A stretch of DNA of 64,000 nt. Source: Nostoc sp. MG11 (GTDB lineage: Bacteria; Cyanobacteriota; Cyanobacteriia; Cyanobacteriales; Nostocaceae). The notes beneath the pieces are model-generated. The model saw only the letters and a program-made list of their open reading frames with translations, made no database searches and was not told the DNA's origin. The position numbers and the translations under genes are program-made. This document shows positions 45,229-54,505 of this stretch, piece by piece. Location of the stretch: positions 372,001 through 436,000 of the forward strand of contig NZ_JACXXN010000002.1 of NCBI RefSeq assembly GCF_014904695.1, in the 5' to 3' direction. Every line of letters begins with the position of its first letter. Position 1 is the first letter of the stretch.

Positions 45229-45867
45229 TTAATCCTCAATCGGTGCATTAGGCGCTGTTGCATCAATCTCGGCTTGCGACAAATTAGGAATTGTCCAGTT
45301 CATTTCACCAACTCTGATCACTTTGGCAGGAGTAACATTGAATTCTACAGCGTTCGTGTCTGGATTGGTCTTAGCTACCAGCTGAGTTCCATCTACAACT
45401 TTTATAGCTAGGGGTTCCGCCAGTTCTTGGTCTTGGATATTCGTAGCAGTGAAACCAGCAACTTTGCTACCACTTGGCAGATAAACACCATCACAGTCCC
45501 AATCATTATCTGTGATCTCACCATTTCCTAGGAAATAAAGAGTATTTCCTTGAGATGCTTTTTTGGGTTTATGAGCGTAGACAGCCAAAGTCTTCCCAGT
45601 CTCATTGCGGCATTGTGCCCAATCTTGTGCCGTCTCTAAAACGTACTTTTGCAGTTTCAAATCTCCCAATTTCTGCTCAATTTCTTCCGGCGTGTATTCA
45701 TAATCGCCGGGTTCATCTTTGCTCTTTAAGAGGTTATTAATCGCTTGAGTTACCTCGGTGTAGTCAGAACCCTGAGTTAGGTTTGGTCTATCAGCCCAAG
45801 AAGGTTGAGCAACCACCAAATTCACCAGAAGTACTAAACCAATCAGAGCAATTTTGAAGAGTTTCAT
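45229..45867 (-). CDS. Exported protein, unknown function
   Basis: A 212-residue protein with a clear signal peptide (MKLFKIALIGLVLLVNLVVAQPSWA, cleavage after SWA). An excellent AAAGGAG ribosome-binding site precedes the ATG. The mature part has two conserved-looking cysteines (WAQCRNETG, WDCDGVYLPSG), suggesting a disulfide in the periplasm or outside. I associate it with cyanobacterial hypotheticals, with no known function. It converges on the preceding exported-protein gene and shares its terminator. Confidence 0.75.
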   Translation of the reverse strand: MKLFKIALIGLVLLVNLVVAQPSWADRPNLTQGSDYTEVTQAINNLLKSKDEPGDYEYTPEEIEQKLGDLKLQKYVLETAQDWAQCRNETGKTLAVYAHKPKKASQGNTLYFLGNGEITDNDWDCDGVYLPSGSKVAGFTATNIQDQELAEPLAIKVVDGTQLVAKTNPDTNAVEFNVTPAKVIRVGEMNWTIPNLSQAEIDATAPNAPIED

Positions 45868-45992
45868 GATCTTTCTCCTTTTGAGGATGACAAAATATTT
45901 TCAACTGAGAAAACTTTAATAGATAAGACAGTTGGCGTTAATAGGTTCTAGTAGCATTATTAGCAACTTATCTTGCAATTATTCATAGATGA

Positions 45993-46715
45993 TTATCTAG
46001 GAAATTCCATGTCTGAAGATGTTGCAGCTTGCCCATTTATCCCATAAAGTTTGACTATTACCATTAAGAACAGGCAGCTTGCCGCTAAAGCAATTGGATT
46101 TAGTGAAGCGCTGTCTATAATAATAAACATACCTAAGCCAATCAATACAAAAGGCACAAGACTGTTGCCATAACGAGTTAGCAGATTGGATATTGCAGGC
46201 TGGCAAGTCAGTTTGTAAGTTACGTAGCACCAAACTCCAACTAATAAAAGAAAGAGTGCAATAATTACCAGCAAATTAGAGAGAGCACTATTAGCAAACA
46301 ATGGCATATAAATACTCACATTATCACTGCCATTAGCAATGGTAATAGCCGCCACACTATAAGCTTGGGGAGATAAAAAACCAGCCAAAGGAGAGGAATG
46401 AAAAAACTCAGTTTCCGATTGTGTGTCAGACGGCGCTTCCGTTTCTGAATTGAGTAGACGGCTTAACCCAACTGTGATGGGTACTAAACCTAAAAGACCA
46501 ATCCAATGAGACGGTAAAATCAGGCCTCCCAAAAAACCAGCCAAGCTGGCAATGACTAGAGTACAAAAGCCTAAATACTGACCAATAACGATGTGCCGAC
46601 GACGGAAGGTTGCATTCACCTGAGAAAACAACAGTGTCAGGATGACCAAATCATCCAGATTTGTGGCGATAAAAGCTGTGATTCCTGTGGGAATTGCAGT
46701 GACGAGTCCGTTCAT
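45993..46715 (-). CDS. Cadmium-resistance-transporter family membrane protein (CadD-like)
   Basis: A 240-residue membrane protein with about six helices. The motif FIATNLDDLVILTLLFSQV near the N-terminus and ANGSDNVSIYMPLFA in the second half are signatures of CadD-type transporters; both place acidic residues in a pair of inverted repeats. A GAGGAG ribosome-binding site precedes the ATG. CadD confers cadmium resistance in Gram-positives, but cyanobacterial members may export other ions. No regulator gene is adjacent. Confidence 0.87.
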   Translation of the reverse strand: MNGLVTAIPTGITAFIATNLDDLVILTLLFSQVNATFRRRHIVIGQYLGFCTLVIASLAGFLGGLILPSHWIGLLGLVPITVGLSRLLNSETEAPSDTQSETEFFHSSPLAGFLSPQAYSVAAITIANGSDNVSIYMPLFANSALSNLLVIIALFLLLVGVWCYVTYKLTCQPAISNLLTRYGNSLVPFVLIGLGMFIIIDSASLNPIALAASCLFLMVIVKLYGINGQAATSSDMEFPR

Positions 46716-47030
46716 TTCTATCTCTCCTCAATCTTCATGCTGGCGCTGTCTGAACTAGCGCCGATTAATGTCTGCAAGTGCTTAGATGCTACTTGGTGTA
46801 GTATTTCCAATTCAATGATGGGCTGTGCCTGTTCGCAATTCAGTAGAAAATTTCTAACTTCACTCTGGAAACCTTATTTCATCAAAGCAAATATTCTTTT
46901 TTATCAAAATGCTTAAATAATGGTTCTGATTAAGAGTGAGAGAGTCTAGAGCTTAACCTAAAGATGTATCGAGTAAAGTAAAATTCAGACTCTCTTGCTA
47001 TTGAACAGATAACACGAATGTGGCTCACTT
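46716..47030. other. Intergenic region, one small hairpin
   Basis: About 315 bases upstream of the CadD-like gene. It contains a TGGCGCT/AGCGCCG inverted repeat (46741-46765) and AT-rich DNA. No ORF or RNA gene was recognised. Confidence 0.35.
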
Positions 47031-47702
47031 TTATCGACCAGTAAACTTTTCAAAAACTTTGTTATTATCACTAATTTGTTGGTCATTATTGAAGGGTTTA
47101 TTACCAGAATTTCCTTTGGCGAATTTGGCATTAGTTTGGACATGGAGTCCTGGTAATACACTCACTTTAAACTCTTTAGTCTCTTTGGAATCAGGCACTA
47201 AACTTACTTTAAGCTCATAGAGCACTCGCTGCTGTTCTTTAACAATTTGAGTCAGTTCGTTTAGCTGTTGAGTGTGTAAATCATTTAATTTTTCATGGAG
47301 CAGTTCAATATTTTGTCCAGCTCTTAAATTCACTTGGTGGTCAATTTCGACTTTTTTGCGATCAATTTCAGATTGACGATTTTGACTCATCAAAACAACT
47401 GGAGCTGTATAGGCTGAGGCAAATGAAAATACTAAATTTAGCATCATGAATGGTGACTCATCCCAGTGAGGAACCCCAGGTATGGCATTTAAACCAACCC
47501 ACCCCGCTAAAACTACACTTTGACCAATCAGAAATCCCCAAGAACCTACTTGCGCTGCTAGTTTATCAGCAAGGCGCTGCCCGCAAGTCAAATTTTCAGT
47601 AGAGGTATCTTGATCTGCTGATTGTTGTGTCTCAATAAGATGAGGCTTATGAACTACTTTTGTATCAACATTGTTTGACAATACTCTTTTTGTGGGATTC
47701 AT
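47031..47702 (-). CDS. DUF1003 membrane protein
   Basis: A 223-residue protein starting at the ATG at 47702 behind an AGAGGTGCAAC ribosome-binding site; the open frame continues upstream but without coding character. The DUF1003 core is evident: GQRLADKLAAQVGSWGFLIG, then AWVGLN and SFASAYTAPVVLMSQNRQSEIDR, giving two membrane helices. The C-terminal half is a coiled coil (LRAGQNIELLHEKLNDLHTQ). The family function is not known. It is a single gene. Confidence 0.87.
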   Translation of the reverse strand: MNPTKRVLSNNVDTKVVHKPHLIETQQSADQDTSTENLTCGQRLADKLAAQVGSWGFLIGQSVVLAGWVGLNAIPGVPHWDESPFMMLNLVFSFASAYTAPVVLMSQNRQSEIDRKKVEIDHQVNLRAGQNIELLHEKLNDLHTQQLNELTQIVKEQQRVLYELKVSLVPDSKETKEFKVSVLPGLHVQTNAKFAKGNSGNKPFNNDQQISDNNKVFEKFTGR

Positions 47703-47998
47703 GTTGCACCTCTTGGCGTCATTTAGGTCTGTGTTTAACCTTATGACCTTTAATGTACGCTCCTTAAACGATAGAAGCAAATATTCTTTTTTTTCTAAAC
47801 GATAGATAAAAGTGATGAATAGATAAAAACCTACCCTAAGACTGATCCCCAAATTAGCGATCGCTCCTACGCAAAAATATTCATTGAAATTTAGAACGTG
47901 AGATATAAGAAGACAAGAGATAATACCTGCTTGTCTACCCATATCTCAAACCAGGAATCAATTAGTCTTGCTTTCAAAAGCAGAAAATAACAAGAGGA

Positions 47999-48658
47999 TT
48001 AATGGGTTTCTTGTGTCTGTGTGTCGATAATTGCACTCCAGTCATCGTTTTTTACAGCAGCTTCGAGTTGATGTCGGCGTTCGGCTTCACTTACATCTAT
48101 TGTTTCTGACTCTTTAGAAAGCGTTGTATCAGCCATTGCTTTCCGCAATTTTAACTTTTTCTCTTCGTAGGCTTGGCGTTCCGTCTCTGACATGGCCGCC
48201 TTAGCAACTTCGCCTACCGTGCTGGCCCACATTCCGCTTTCGGAAGCATTACCAGCTGGTGTGCTGTCGAGTTCTGCTATCCACGCATCTCGCAAATCTT
48301 CCATTTCTTGACGCTTTGGAAACTTGAATGTTTGCACGCGCACAAAAGCACATTTTTGCTCACCATTTTGAGCGACATGACCGTTTAGGGATAGCAACAC
48401 ATTCCGGGAATAGCCAATGTACTGCGTGCAACTTTCTGTATCCAAAACTGCGTAAACACCTGCAATTTTTGCATTTTGAGCAGCTGCACACCAAACCGCA
48501 AGGGGCATGATTTCAACCCCATTATTTGCCAATTCATGGGTTATGCTCACCTCAGTGGTGGTGTGTTCGTTGTCGGAACTATACAAAAAATCATGTAGTC
48601 CACGATGATTTGTGGGGACATTTTGGTGTTCAATTGATAGATTGTTCTCAGTTTCCAT
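47999..48658 (-). CDS. GIY-YIG nuclease-fold protein
   Basis: A 219-residue protein whose central part fits a GIY-YIG domain: AGVYAVLDTESCTQYIGYSRNVLLSL replaces the GIY and YIG motifs with GVY and YIG, followed by basic and aromatic residues and ELDSTPAGN. This resembles the GIY-YIG proteins shared by cyanobacteria and chloroplasts, whose role is not settled. The C-terminus (WSAIIDTQTQETH) is polar. It is unlike homing endonucleases, since no intron or DNA-binding module is present here. Confidence 0.78.
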   Translation of the reverse strand: METENNLSIEHQNVPTNHRGLHDFLYSSDNEHTTTEVSITHELANNGVEIMPLAVWCAAAQNAKIAGVYAVLDTESCTQYIGYSRNVLLSLNGHVAQNGEQKCAFVRVQTFKFPKRQEMEDLRDAWIAELDSTPAGNASESGMWASTVGEVAKAAMSETERQAYEEKKLKLRKAMADTTLSKESETIDVSEAERRHQLEAAVKNDDWSAIIDTQTQETH

Positions 48659-48833
48659 TGCAGTTGCTCCGTATGCAAGAATTAGGCGATGCCTTCGGCG
48701 GCAAGCTACGCAAATATATGCCTTTAAAATATTGAAGCTTAAATCTACTCACATCCCCAAGTCTTTTATTCTTGAGGATTGTTCCAGAGCAAAAATACCA
48801 ACATGCGTTACCTTAGTCTAAAAAACGCCACTT

Positions 48834-49763
48834 ATGAATCAATTGAGTTCTAAAAATTGGATGTTTATTAAACAACGACTGACTCCTTATTTGTTTTTAT
48901 TACCCGCCCTAGTTATTTTGGGGCTAACTGTCTTTTGGCCTGCACTGCAAGCGTTTTATCTCAGCTTTACCAGCTACGATGATCTTGCTCAACCGCCGCA
49001 ATGGATAGGTCTTGCTAACTTCTTTCAGCTTTGGAAAGATGCAGTTTTTTGGAAAACTTTAGAAAACACTTTTTTATATCTTGTGGGTGTAGTACCGATT
49101 TTGGTAATTGCTCCTTTAGGACTGGCAATTTTAGTTAATCAGAAACTACGGGGAATGAATTGGTTTAGATCTGCATACTACACCCCAGTGGTGATTTCAA
49201 TGGTAGTTGCGGGGATAGCTTGGAAATGGCTGTATGCAGAAAACGGCTTACTCAATCAGTTCCTCAAAACTTTGGGTATTTTTCCAGAAGGTATTCCTTG
49301 GTTAACTAGCCCAGCTAAGCTTTTTGGCATTGTACCAATTTCTCTTGCCAGTGTGATGGCTGTGACTGTGTGGAAGGGACTAGGCTACTACATGGTAATT
49401 TATTTAGCGGGATTGCAATCAATTCCTGCTGATATATACGAAGCCGCAGCCATTGATGGCTCTGATGGTATCCGCAAACACTTGGATATTACCATACCTT
49501 TGATGAAGCCGTATTTGGCATTAGTGGCGGTAATTTCAGCTATTTCTGCCACCAAAGTGTTTGAAGAAGTATACATCATGACCCAAGGGGGGCCACTCAG
49601 TAGCTCGAAAACAATTGTTTATTATTTATATGAGCAAGCTTTTAATAATTTAGAAATTAGCTATGCATGTACAATTGGGCTGGTGCTATTTTTGATAATT
49701 TTAGGGTTATCGATTTTGCGATTATTGATTAATCAGCAAGGAAGCGATAATATTACAATCTAA
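48834..49763 (+). CDS. Sugar ABC transporter permease (MalF/UgpA type)
   Basis: A 309-residue membrane protein with six helices. The EAA loop (YEAAAIDGSDGIRKHLDITIPLMKPYLALV) that contacts the ATPase is intact. It represents the first of the two permeases normally needed for a carbohydrate importer. Neither the second permease (MalG type), a binding protein, nor an ATPase is encoded nearby, so its partners must lie elsewhere. The ATG at 48834 gives a cytoplasmic N-terminus of ~18 residues before helix 1. Confidence 0.92.
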   Translation: MNQLSSKNWMFIKQRLTPYLFLLPALVILGLTVFWPALQAFYLSFTSYDDLAQPPQWIGLANFFQLWKDAVFWKTLENTFLYLVGVVPILVIAPLGLAILVNQKLRGMNWFRSAYYTPVVISMVVAGIAWKWLYAENGLLNQFLKTLGIFPEGIPWLTSPAKLFGIVPISLASVMAVTVWKGLGYYMVIYLAGLQSIPADIYEAAAIDGSDGIRKHLDITIPLMKPYLALVAVISAISATKVFEEVYIMTQGGPLSSSKTIVYYLYEQAFNNLEISYACTIGLVLFLIILGLSILRLLINQQGSDNITI

Positions 49764-50208
49764 TTTAGCTGTTGGTGGCTCAAACAGACAGCAGAAAATT
49801 TTAGCGATCGCCTACATTTTGAATTGCAGCACCATATTGCTAGAAGTGCCAGATAATACTCTGTCGAACTCACGTTAAATCTAATCGAGATACAATCTTT
49901 AACATAGCTGAAACTCTATTTTTGTTCTTATAAATTTGAGTTTCAGCTTTTTTTGCGATTTAAAAAATTTCTCTTCATTATCGTTATTGATTTCATTGTC
50001 AATAAATCCTGTGGTATTTCAAACCTCTTAATTCTTCAAACCTTTATCTGTTATGATTTTCAGCCTTTATATCCTATAGAACTCACGTTAGCCTCAATCC
50101 CCAATACAAATGAATACCTTGGGAAGAGAGATCCATATTGCCCTAAAATTCTACACGGGGAGTGAAGCTGAATACTCCCATAATTCACTGTTAGCGGAGG
50201 AGTTTTTT
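49764..50208. other. Intergenic region upstream of ppa
   Basis: About 445 bases. Two open frames cross it but read as shadows without coding character. The word ACTCACGTTA occurs twice (~49869, ~50082). A GCGGAGGAG ribosome-binding site for ppa closes it. Confidence 0.4.
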
Positions 50209-50751
50209 GTGGACTTATCTCGTATTCCTGCCCAACCTAAACCAGGTCTAATCAACGTTCTGATTGAAATTGTCGGCGGGAGTAAAAATAAATACGAATA
50301 CGACAAAGACATACAAGCTTTTGCTCTAGACCGGGTACTTTATTCCTCGGTACAATACCCTTATGACTACGGCTTTGTGCCCAATACCTTGGCCGAGGAT
50401 GGCGATCCACTGGATGGTATGGTATTAATAGATGAGCCAACCTTTCCAGGCTGTGTTATAGCCGCAAGACCAATTGGATTCCTGGAGATGATTGACGGCG
50501 GCGATCGCGATGAAAAAATCCTTTGTGTTCCTGACAAAGATCCCCGGTACGCTCAAATAAAGTCCCTGAAAGACTTACCGCCACACCGCTTAGCTGAAAT
50601 TGCCGAATTTTTCCGCACTTATAAAAATTTGGAAAAAAAGGTAACTGAGATTCGCGGCTGGCAAGATGTTGAAGAGGTTATGCCTTTAGTAGAAAAGTGC
50701 GTAAAAGCCGGTAGTGAAAAAGGTCGGGATTCTGATTCTCAAACTACCTGA
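50209..50751 (+). CDS. ppa: Inorganic pyrophosphatase
   Basis: A 180-residue soluble family I pyrophosphatase that drives biosynthesis by hydrolysing PPi. The metal-binding signature [13 protein letters not shown] and the [11 protein letters not shown] block are canonical. The open frame runs up to 50110, but the GTG at 50209 with GCGGAGGAG upstream gives the expected [13 protein letters not shown] start, so the longer N-terminus is rejected. Length is normal for a bacterial enzyme. panD follows 90 bp downstream on the same strand. Confidence 0.95.
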   Translation: MDLSRIPAQPKPGLINVLIEIVGGSKNKYEYDKDIQAFALDRVLYSSVQYPYDYGFVPNTLAEDGDPLDGMVLIDEPTFPGCVIAARPIGFLEMIDGGDRDEKILCVPDKDPRYAQIKSLKDLPPHRLAEIAEFFRTYKNLEKKVTEIRGWQDVEEVMPLVEKCVKAGSEKGRDSDSQTT

Positions 50752-50841
50752 ACAAACCTTCAACAAAAGTCAGGCAAAAAGAAAGCACAAAACTTTACTT
50801 AACTTGACTGTAGCTCAATTGCCACAGAACCCATAAACGCA

Positions 50842-51225
50842 ATGCAGCGCACGCTCCTTTTGGCAAAAATTCACAACTGTACTCTCACCGGGGCAAATCT
50901 CCACTATGTGGGTAGTATCAGTATCGATCAAATCCTCTTAGAGAAATCTGGCATCTTACCCTATGAGCAGGTACAAGTAGTAAATAATGCCAATGGCGAG
51001 CGCTTTATTACGTATGCGATCCCGGCTCCTGCCAATTCAGGAATAATTGAATTAAATGGGGCTGCGGCACGTCTAGGCATTATTGGCGATCGCTTGATTA
51101 TAATGACTTACGGGCAGTTCACTCTAGAAGAGTTAAAAGGTTACTCTCCTACGGTAGTCATTGTGGATGAAAAAAATCGGCTGTTGGAAGTCCGGCGCTA
51201 CAATGACCTGCTCAGCGAGGTCTAA
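50842..51225 (+). CDS. panD: Aspartate 1-decarboxylase
   Basis: A 127-residue pyruvoyl enzyme making beta-alanine for pantothenate and coenzyme A. The self-cleavage site is Gly24-Ser25 in HYVGSISID, and the motif [22 protein letters not shown] is diagnostic. Length is normal. The metallo-beta-lactamase-fold gene starts 11 bp after the stop codon, so they are probably co-transcribed. Confidence 0.96.
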   Translation: MQRTLLLAKIHNCTLTGANLHYVGSISIDQILLEKSGILPYEQVQVVNNANGERFITYAIPAPANSGIIELNGAAARLGIIGDRLIIMTYGQFTLEELKGYSPTVVIVDEKNRLLEVRRYNDLLSEV

Positions 51226-51236
51226 ATTCAAGGAAA

Positions 51237-52136
51237 ATGTCAAATTTTGAGTTGTCGGGTTCTCAGAGTTACCTAACTGAAAAGTCAACTAGCCTGCTAA
51301 ATAACCTATCGGGTGAATTTATTGTGCAATTCTGGGGTGTACGGGGTTTAATTCCCACCCCAGGTAGTAACACTAGTTGCTATGGTGGCAATACAGCTTG
51401 TGTAGAAATGTATGTAGCCGGGAAACGCTTAATTTTTGATGGCGGTACTGGCTTACGCATACTGGGTAAAACTTGGCAACAGCAACAACCGCTGGAAGCT
51501 CATTTATTTTTTACCAACTCCCAATCAAATCGTATTCAAGGGTTTCCCTTTTTTGCCCCTGCATTTATTGCGGAAAATTGCTTCCATATTTACGGTACAG
51601 CTGCTTCAAATGGAGCCTCAATCAAACAATGCTTGTGCGACCAGATGCTCCAGCCACACTTTCCTTACCCTTTGCAGGTAATGCAGTCGGAATTGCAGTT
51701 TTATAACCTGACTCCAAACAAGGAAGTGAAATTAGATGATGTCACAATTACAGTAGCGTTGATCAATCAAACTCAGCGGTCAGTTGGCTATCGAGTGACC
51801 TGGCAGCAATATAGTGTTGCCTATGTTACAGATTTGCACCAAAATACTGATGAAGTAGAGCGAGATCAGATTTTACAGTTTATTAAAGGTGTTGATTTAC
51901 TGATTGCCAATGCTACCTACACTCCGCCAACAGCTCACAACCACGACTCAGCCGATTTGCATTGGCAAACTGCGGTGAGTGTGGCTCAAAGTGCTGATGT
52001 ACAACGCTTAGTAATCACTCATCACCATCCAGATGACGATGATGATTTTCTTGACAAGGTTCAAGTCGAAGTTAAATCTGTATTTCCCAAAGCATTACTA
52101 GCTCGTGAAGATTTGGTGTTACCTGTGAGTGTATGA
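51237..52136 (+). CDS. Metallo-beta-lactamase-fold protein lacking the HxHxDH motif
   Basis: A 299-residue protein with the fold-defining landmarks of the MBL family: FWGVRGLIPTPGSNTSCYGGNTACVE, then LIFDGGTGLR, and a C-terminal LVITHHHPDDDDDF. The metal-binding motif normally reading H-x-H-x-D-H just before IQGFPFF is N94-S-Q96-S-N98-R99 here, so all four ligands are replaced. Other histidines remain. It is therefore a probable pseudoenzyme or a protein with an altered metal site, not a sequencing-damaged gene: the frame is intact and the flanking motif is conserved. Confidence 0.85.
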   Translation: MSNFELSGSQSYLTEKSTSLLNNLSGEFIVQFWGVRGLIPTPGSNTSCYGGNTACVEMYVAGKRLIFDGGTGLRILGKTWQQQQPLEAHLFFTNSQSNRIQGFPFFAPAFIAENCFHIYGTAASNGASIKQCLCDQMLQPHFPYPLQVMQSELQFYNLTPNKEVKLDDVTITVALINQTQRSVGYRVTWQQYSVAYVTDLHQNTDEVERDQILQFIKGVDLLIANATYTPPTAHNHDSADLHWQTAVSVAQSADVQRLVITHHHPDDDDDFLDKVQVEVKSVFPKALLAREDLVLPVSV

Positions 52137-52401
52137 TATACAAAAGTTGAAGTCGAAAGCCCACCAGCATCAACAAAGAATCAGGCATTTGTTTAATACC
52201 TGATTTTTATGGGTATTTTAAGCATTATTCCTTATAGATAAATTCAACAATATCTTAAATATGCAAACAATATTTTGATATTGTATTTTAAAACGAATGT
52301 TGAAAGTTGGCAATTTAAGGAAACATAAGCTACTACCACGCTGATTGTTTCTTGAACACAACCTTTTACCAGCTTACTGTTAGTTTTTTTTAACATAAAT
52401 G

Positions 52402-53136
52402 TTAAATCTGTACCAAAATTTTCACTTCCTCAAGTTGTTGCTTTAACCAAGCAGAAAATAAGTTTCCTAGAATCTTACAGCGCAGCGGTTCGTTTAATTG
52501 AGGTTGAATTATTTCTTCAACCCAAATGAGATAGATTCCTTTCTGTGTTACCATTGGCTTGAGAACTTGCGGTGGATGGGCAGCAAAAACATAAGTTGCA
52601 ATCTCCGGTCTAAAATTGCTACGGTATTGTATCCCGCAATATCCGTTAACGCGGCGTAATTCTGGATCTTGTATGTATTGGCGGGCAATCTCTTGAAAAC
52701 TAATTTTGTTTTCTTGTAGCGCATAAAACAGTTTCCAAGCCAAATCCTCGTCATCTAAAATAACTTCATAAGTGGCAGATGCGGCATAATCAAGCTGGTG
52801 TTCAAAAAAAAATGGCTCAACTTGCTTCGCAAATAAATAATTTGCCAGCTTTTCAGAAAGCAGGTTAATTTTGGCTAATTCTTTAAACTCATCCAGGGAA
52901 AGATAATTTTCTTGTAGCCATAGCCATGTATCTTCAGCTTTGACAAGTTTTTTAGTTAATCGTATGTTGTCTACTGCCTGCTGAAGCTCTGCTTTCTCGA
53001 TTATAATACCTGCTTTATCGGCAGCATCGGTAATAATTTTACGAGTAGCTATTGCTTCAATTATATCTGGAATTTGGCAGAAAAGTTTGATTTGTTGTAT
53101 GATGTCTAGCTCAGAAAAAATAAATAATTTAGTCAT
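52402..53136 (-). CDS. Parvulin-like peptidylprolyl isomerase / SurA-like protein
   Basis: A 244-residue protein with an N-terminal helical chaperone-like region (EAIATRKIITDAADKAGIIIEKAELQQAVDNIRL) and a C-terminal parvulin-type domain (VILDDEDLAWKLFYALQENKISFQEIARQYIQDPELRR, then GIYLIWVEEI). No signal peptide is seen, so it probably acts in the cytoplasm. Proteins of this type often occur in cyanobacterial gene clusters that export double-glycine peptides. It is the last gene of the candidate RiPP region and lies 121 bp downstream of the HTH gene. Confidence 0.72.
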   Translation of the reverse strand: MTKLFIFSELDIIQQIKLFCQIPDIIEAIATRKIITDAADKAGIIIEKAELQQAVDNIRLTKKLVKAEDTWLWLQENYLSLDEFKELAKINLLSEKLANYLFAKQVEPFFFEHQLDYAASATYEVILDDEDLAWKLFYALQENKISFQEIARQYIQDPELRRVNGYCGIQYRSNFRPEIATYVFAAHPPQVLKPMVTQKGIYLIWVEEIIQPQLNEPLRCKILGNLFSAWLKQQLEEVKILVQI

Positions 53137-53257
53137 CCTTTAACTCCGATAACTTTAAAAAGTATTTATTATTCAATTACTAACAAATAAAGATATCAGC
53201 TCACTCTAGAAAAATTTTTAGCCAGAAGCTATTGAGTTCTCATCGCAAACTAGACCT

Positions 53258-53818
53258 TTAGGGAAGTTGTAGGTCGCTGATAGTAATCTCAGAATTTTGG
53301 GTATCGTCAGTTTCTTGTTTAAGGCTATTATTATTATTTCTTTGTTTCGTAGACAGTCCCATTTGTTTGAGTAGACGACTGATGTGGCGTTCAGTAATTT
53401 GAATTCCAATTTCACTTGCTAAATGTTTACTTAACCATTGTGCTGTCCAGCAGTGAAATGGATAGCCATATTCACGAGGGCTATGGTTTACCAATTCCTT
53501 CAAGCGTTCGAGATATTGCTCGTTAATACTTTTCGGTCTGCCTATTGGTTGCTCTTGCCATTGGTGAGCTAAACCAGCTTTTGCTACACCCATCCAGTAT
53601 CGCGCCATATGGTAAGAACAGCCTAATATTTCACAAATTTGGGTTGGAGATTTACCCTGATCTGCTAGTAACATAATTTCGATGCGACGACGGTATTCTG
53701 GTTGTAAATTTGCTTGGAGATTTTTCAGCAAAAATTTTCTCTGAAAAGGCGTTAAAAACTTGCTCTTATTAATGTCGTATTTTTCAAAATATTGAAATTT
53801 ATCTTCATTGTATGACAT
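53258..53818 (-). CDS. HTH protein related to IS630-type N-terminal domains
   Basis: A 186-residue protein with two helix-turn-helix parts: PTQICEILGCSYHMARYWMGVAKAG and SEIGIQITERHISRLLKQMGL. These are the DNA-binding modules of IS630/Tc1-type transposases, but no DDE catalytic domain follows. The protein is thus probably a domesticated regulator, found in cyanobacteria near peptide-export genes. An alternative TTG start at 53872 exists; the ATG at 53818 is preferred. It may control the neighbouring RiPP genes, which is inference. Confidence 0.7.
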   Translation of the reverse strand: MSYNEDKFQYFEKYDINKSKFLTPFQRKFLLKNLQANLQPEYRRRIEIMLLADQGKSPTQICEILGCSYHMARYWMGVAKAGLAHQWQEQPIGRPKSINEQYLERLKELVNHSPREYGYPFHCWTAQWLSKHLASEIGIQITERHISRLLKQMGLSTKQRNNNNSLKQETDDTQNSEITISDLQLP

Positions 53819-53872
53819 AAACAGTACAAGGTTTAGATAGCTATTAAATGGTGATTGATTAAAAATATTCAA

Positions 53873-54296
53873 AGTTCATTTATTTTACTATTCGCCATTG
53901 AATGAATTGATATAGCAACAATACTTTTTGACTATTTATTTGATTGGCTTTAATGTTATTAAAGTGTTTTTGGCAAACACATCTGTAAATAGTATTAAAG
54001 AAATTATTCCAATTCTAGTTTAAATCTATCTTAGGAAATACTTTTAATATAAGTTTATTTGTTGATAGCAGTTCAAAATATCCTACATATAAAAAGTAGG
54101 TGATTTATAGTGAATATAATATTAAACCAATGTACTACATATATAAATATATAAATGACAATTTTCCTTTTAAATAGTTCTCAATCTAAACTAAATACTT
54201 TGGACTAAGAACACTTGATAAAGAACAATCACGAGTAAATAAACGATTTAATATGTTTTAACCTATTAGTTAGTTCAAAAACAGGCTAATTTTAGC
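53873..54296. other. AT-rich gap upstream of the HTH gene
   Basis: About 420 bases, strongly AT-rich, between the HTH gene and the decayed insertion sequence. No ORF of coding quality is visible. It separates the HTH and parvulin genes from the precursor-kinase-HopA1 operon and probably contains their promoter. Confidence 0.4.
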
Positions 54297-54505
54297 CTTA
54301 GAGGATGTTTTAAAAGTTGATGAAATTTATTGTCATTCTGTTCTTGCAGCTTTCCCACAGGGTACGTAACGTTAGCAGAGCCTCTCGCAGACAAGTGGAG
54401 TGTACCACGTGGGGGTACACTCCGCTACGGAATTTGCGCTCATTGGGGTATAGAAAATCGCCTTCATTGGTCAAGGTTATTGACTTTCTTGTCAATGCGT
54501 AAGTT
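54297..54505 (+). mobile_element. Decayed insertion sequence with ISAs1-like transposase fragment
   Basis: It begins with TTAGAGGATGTTTTAAAAG, the same end as the MITE at 32459. Further on, 54441-54501 encodes HWGIENRLHWSR, matching the HWGIENxLHW block near the C-terminus of ISAs1-family transposases, then runs into a stop. A hairpin GGAGTGTACC/GGTACACTCC (54397-54423) lies between. No complete transposase remains. It abuts the HopA1 gene's stop codon. Confidence 0.7.

Noticed and set aside
49953-50165. 70-codon ORF overlapping the ppa leader
   Set aside because: It overlaps the ppa region out of frame and has no coding character.
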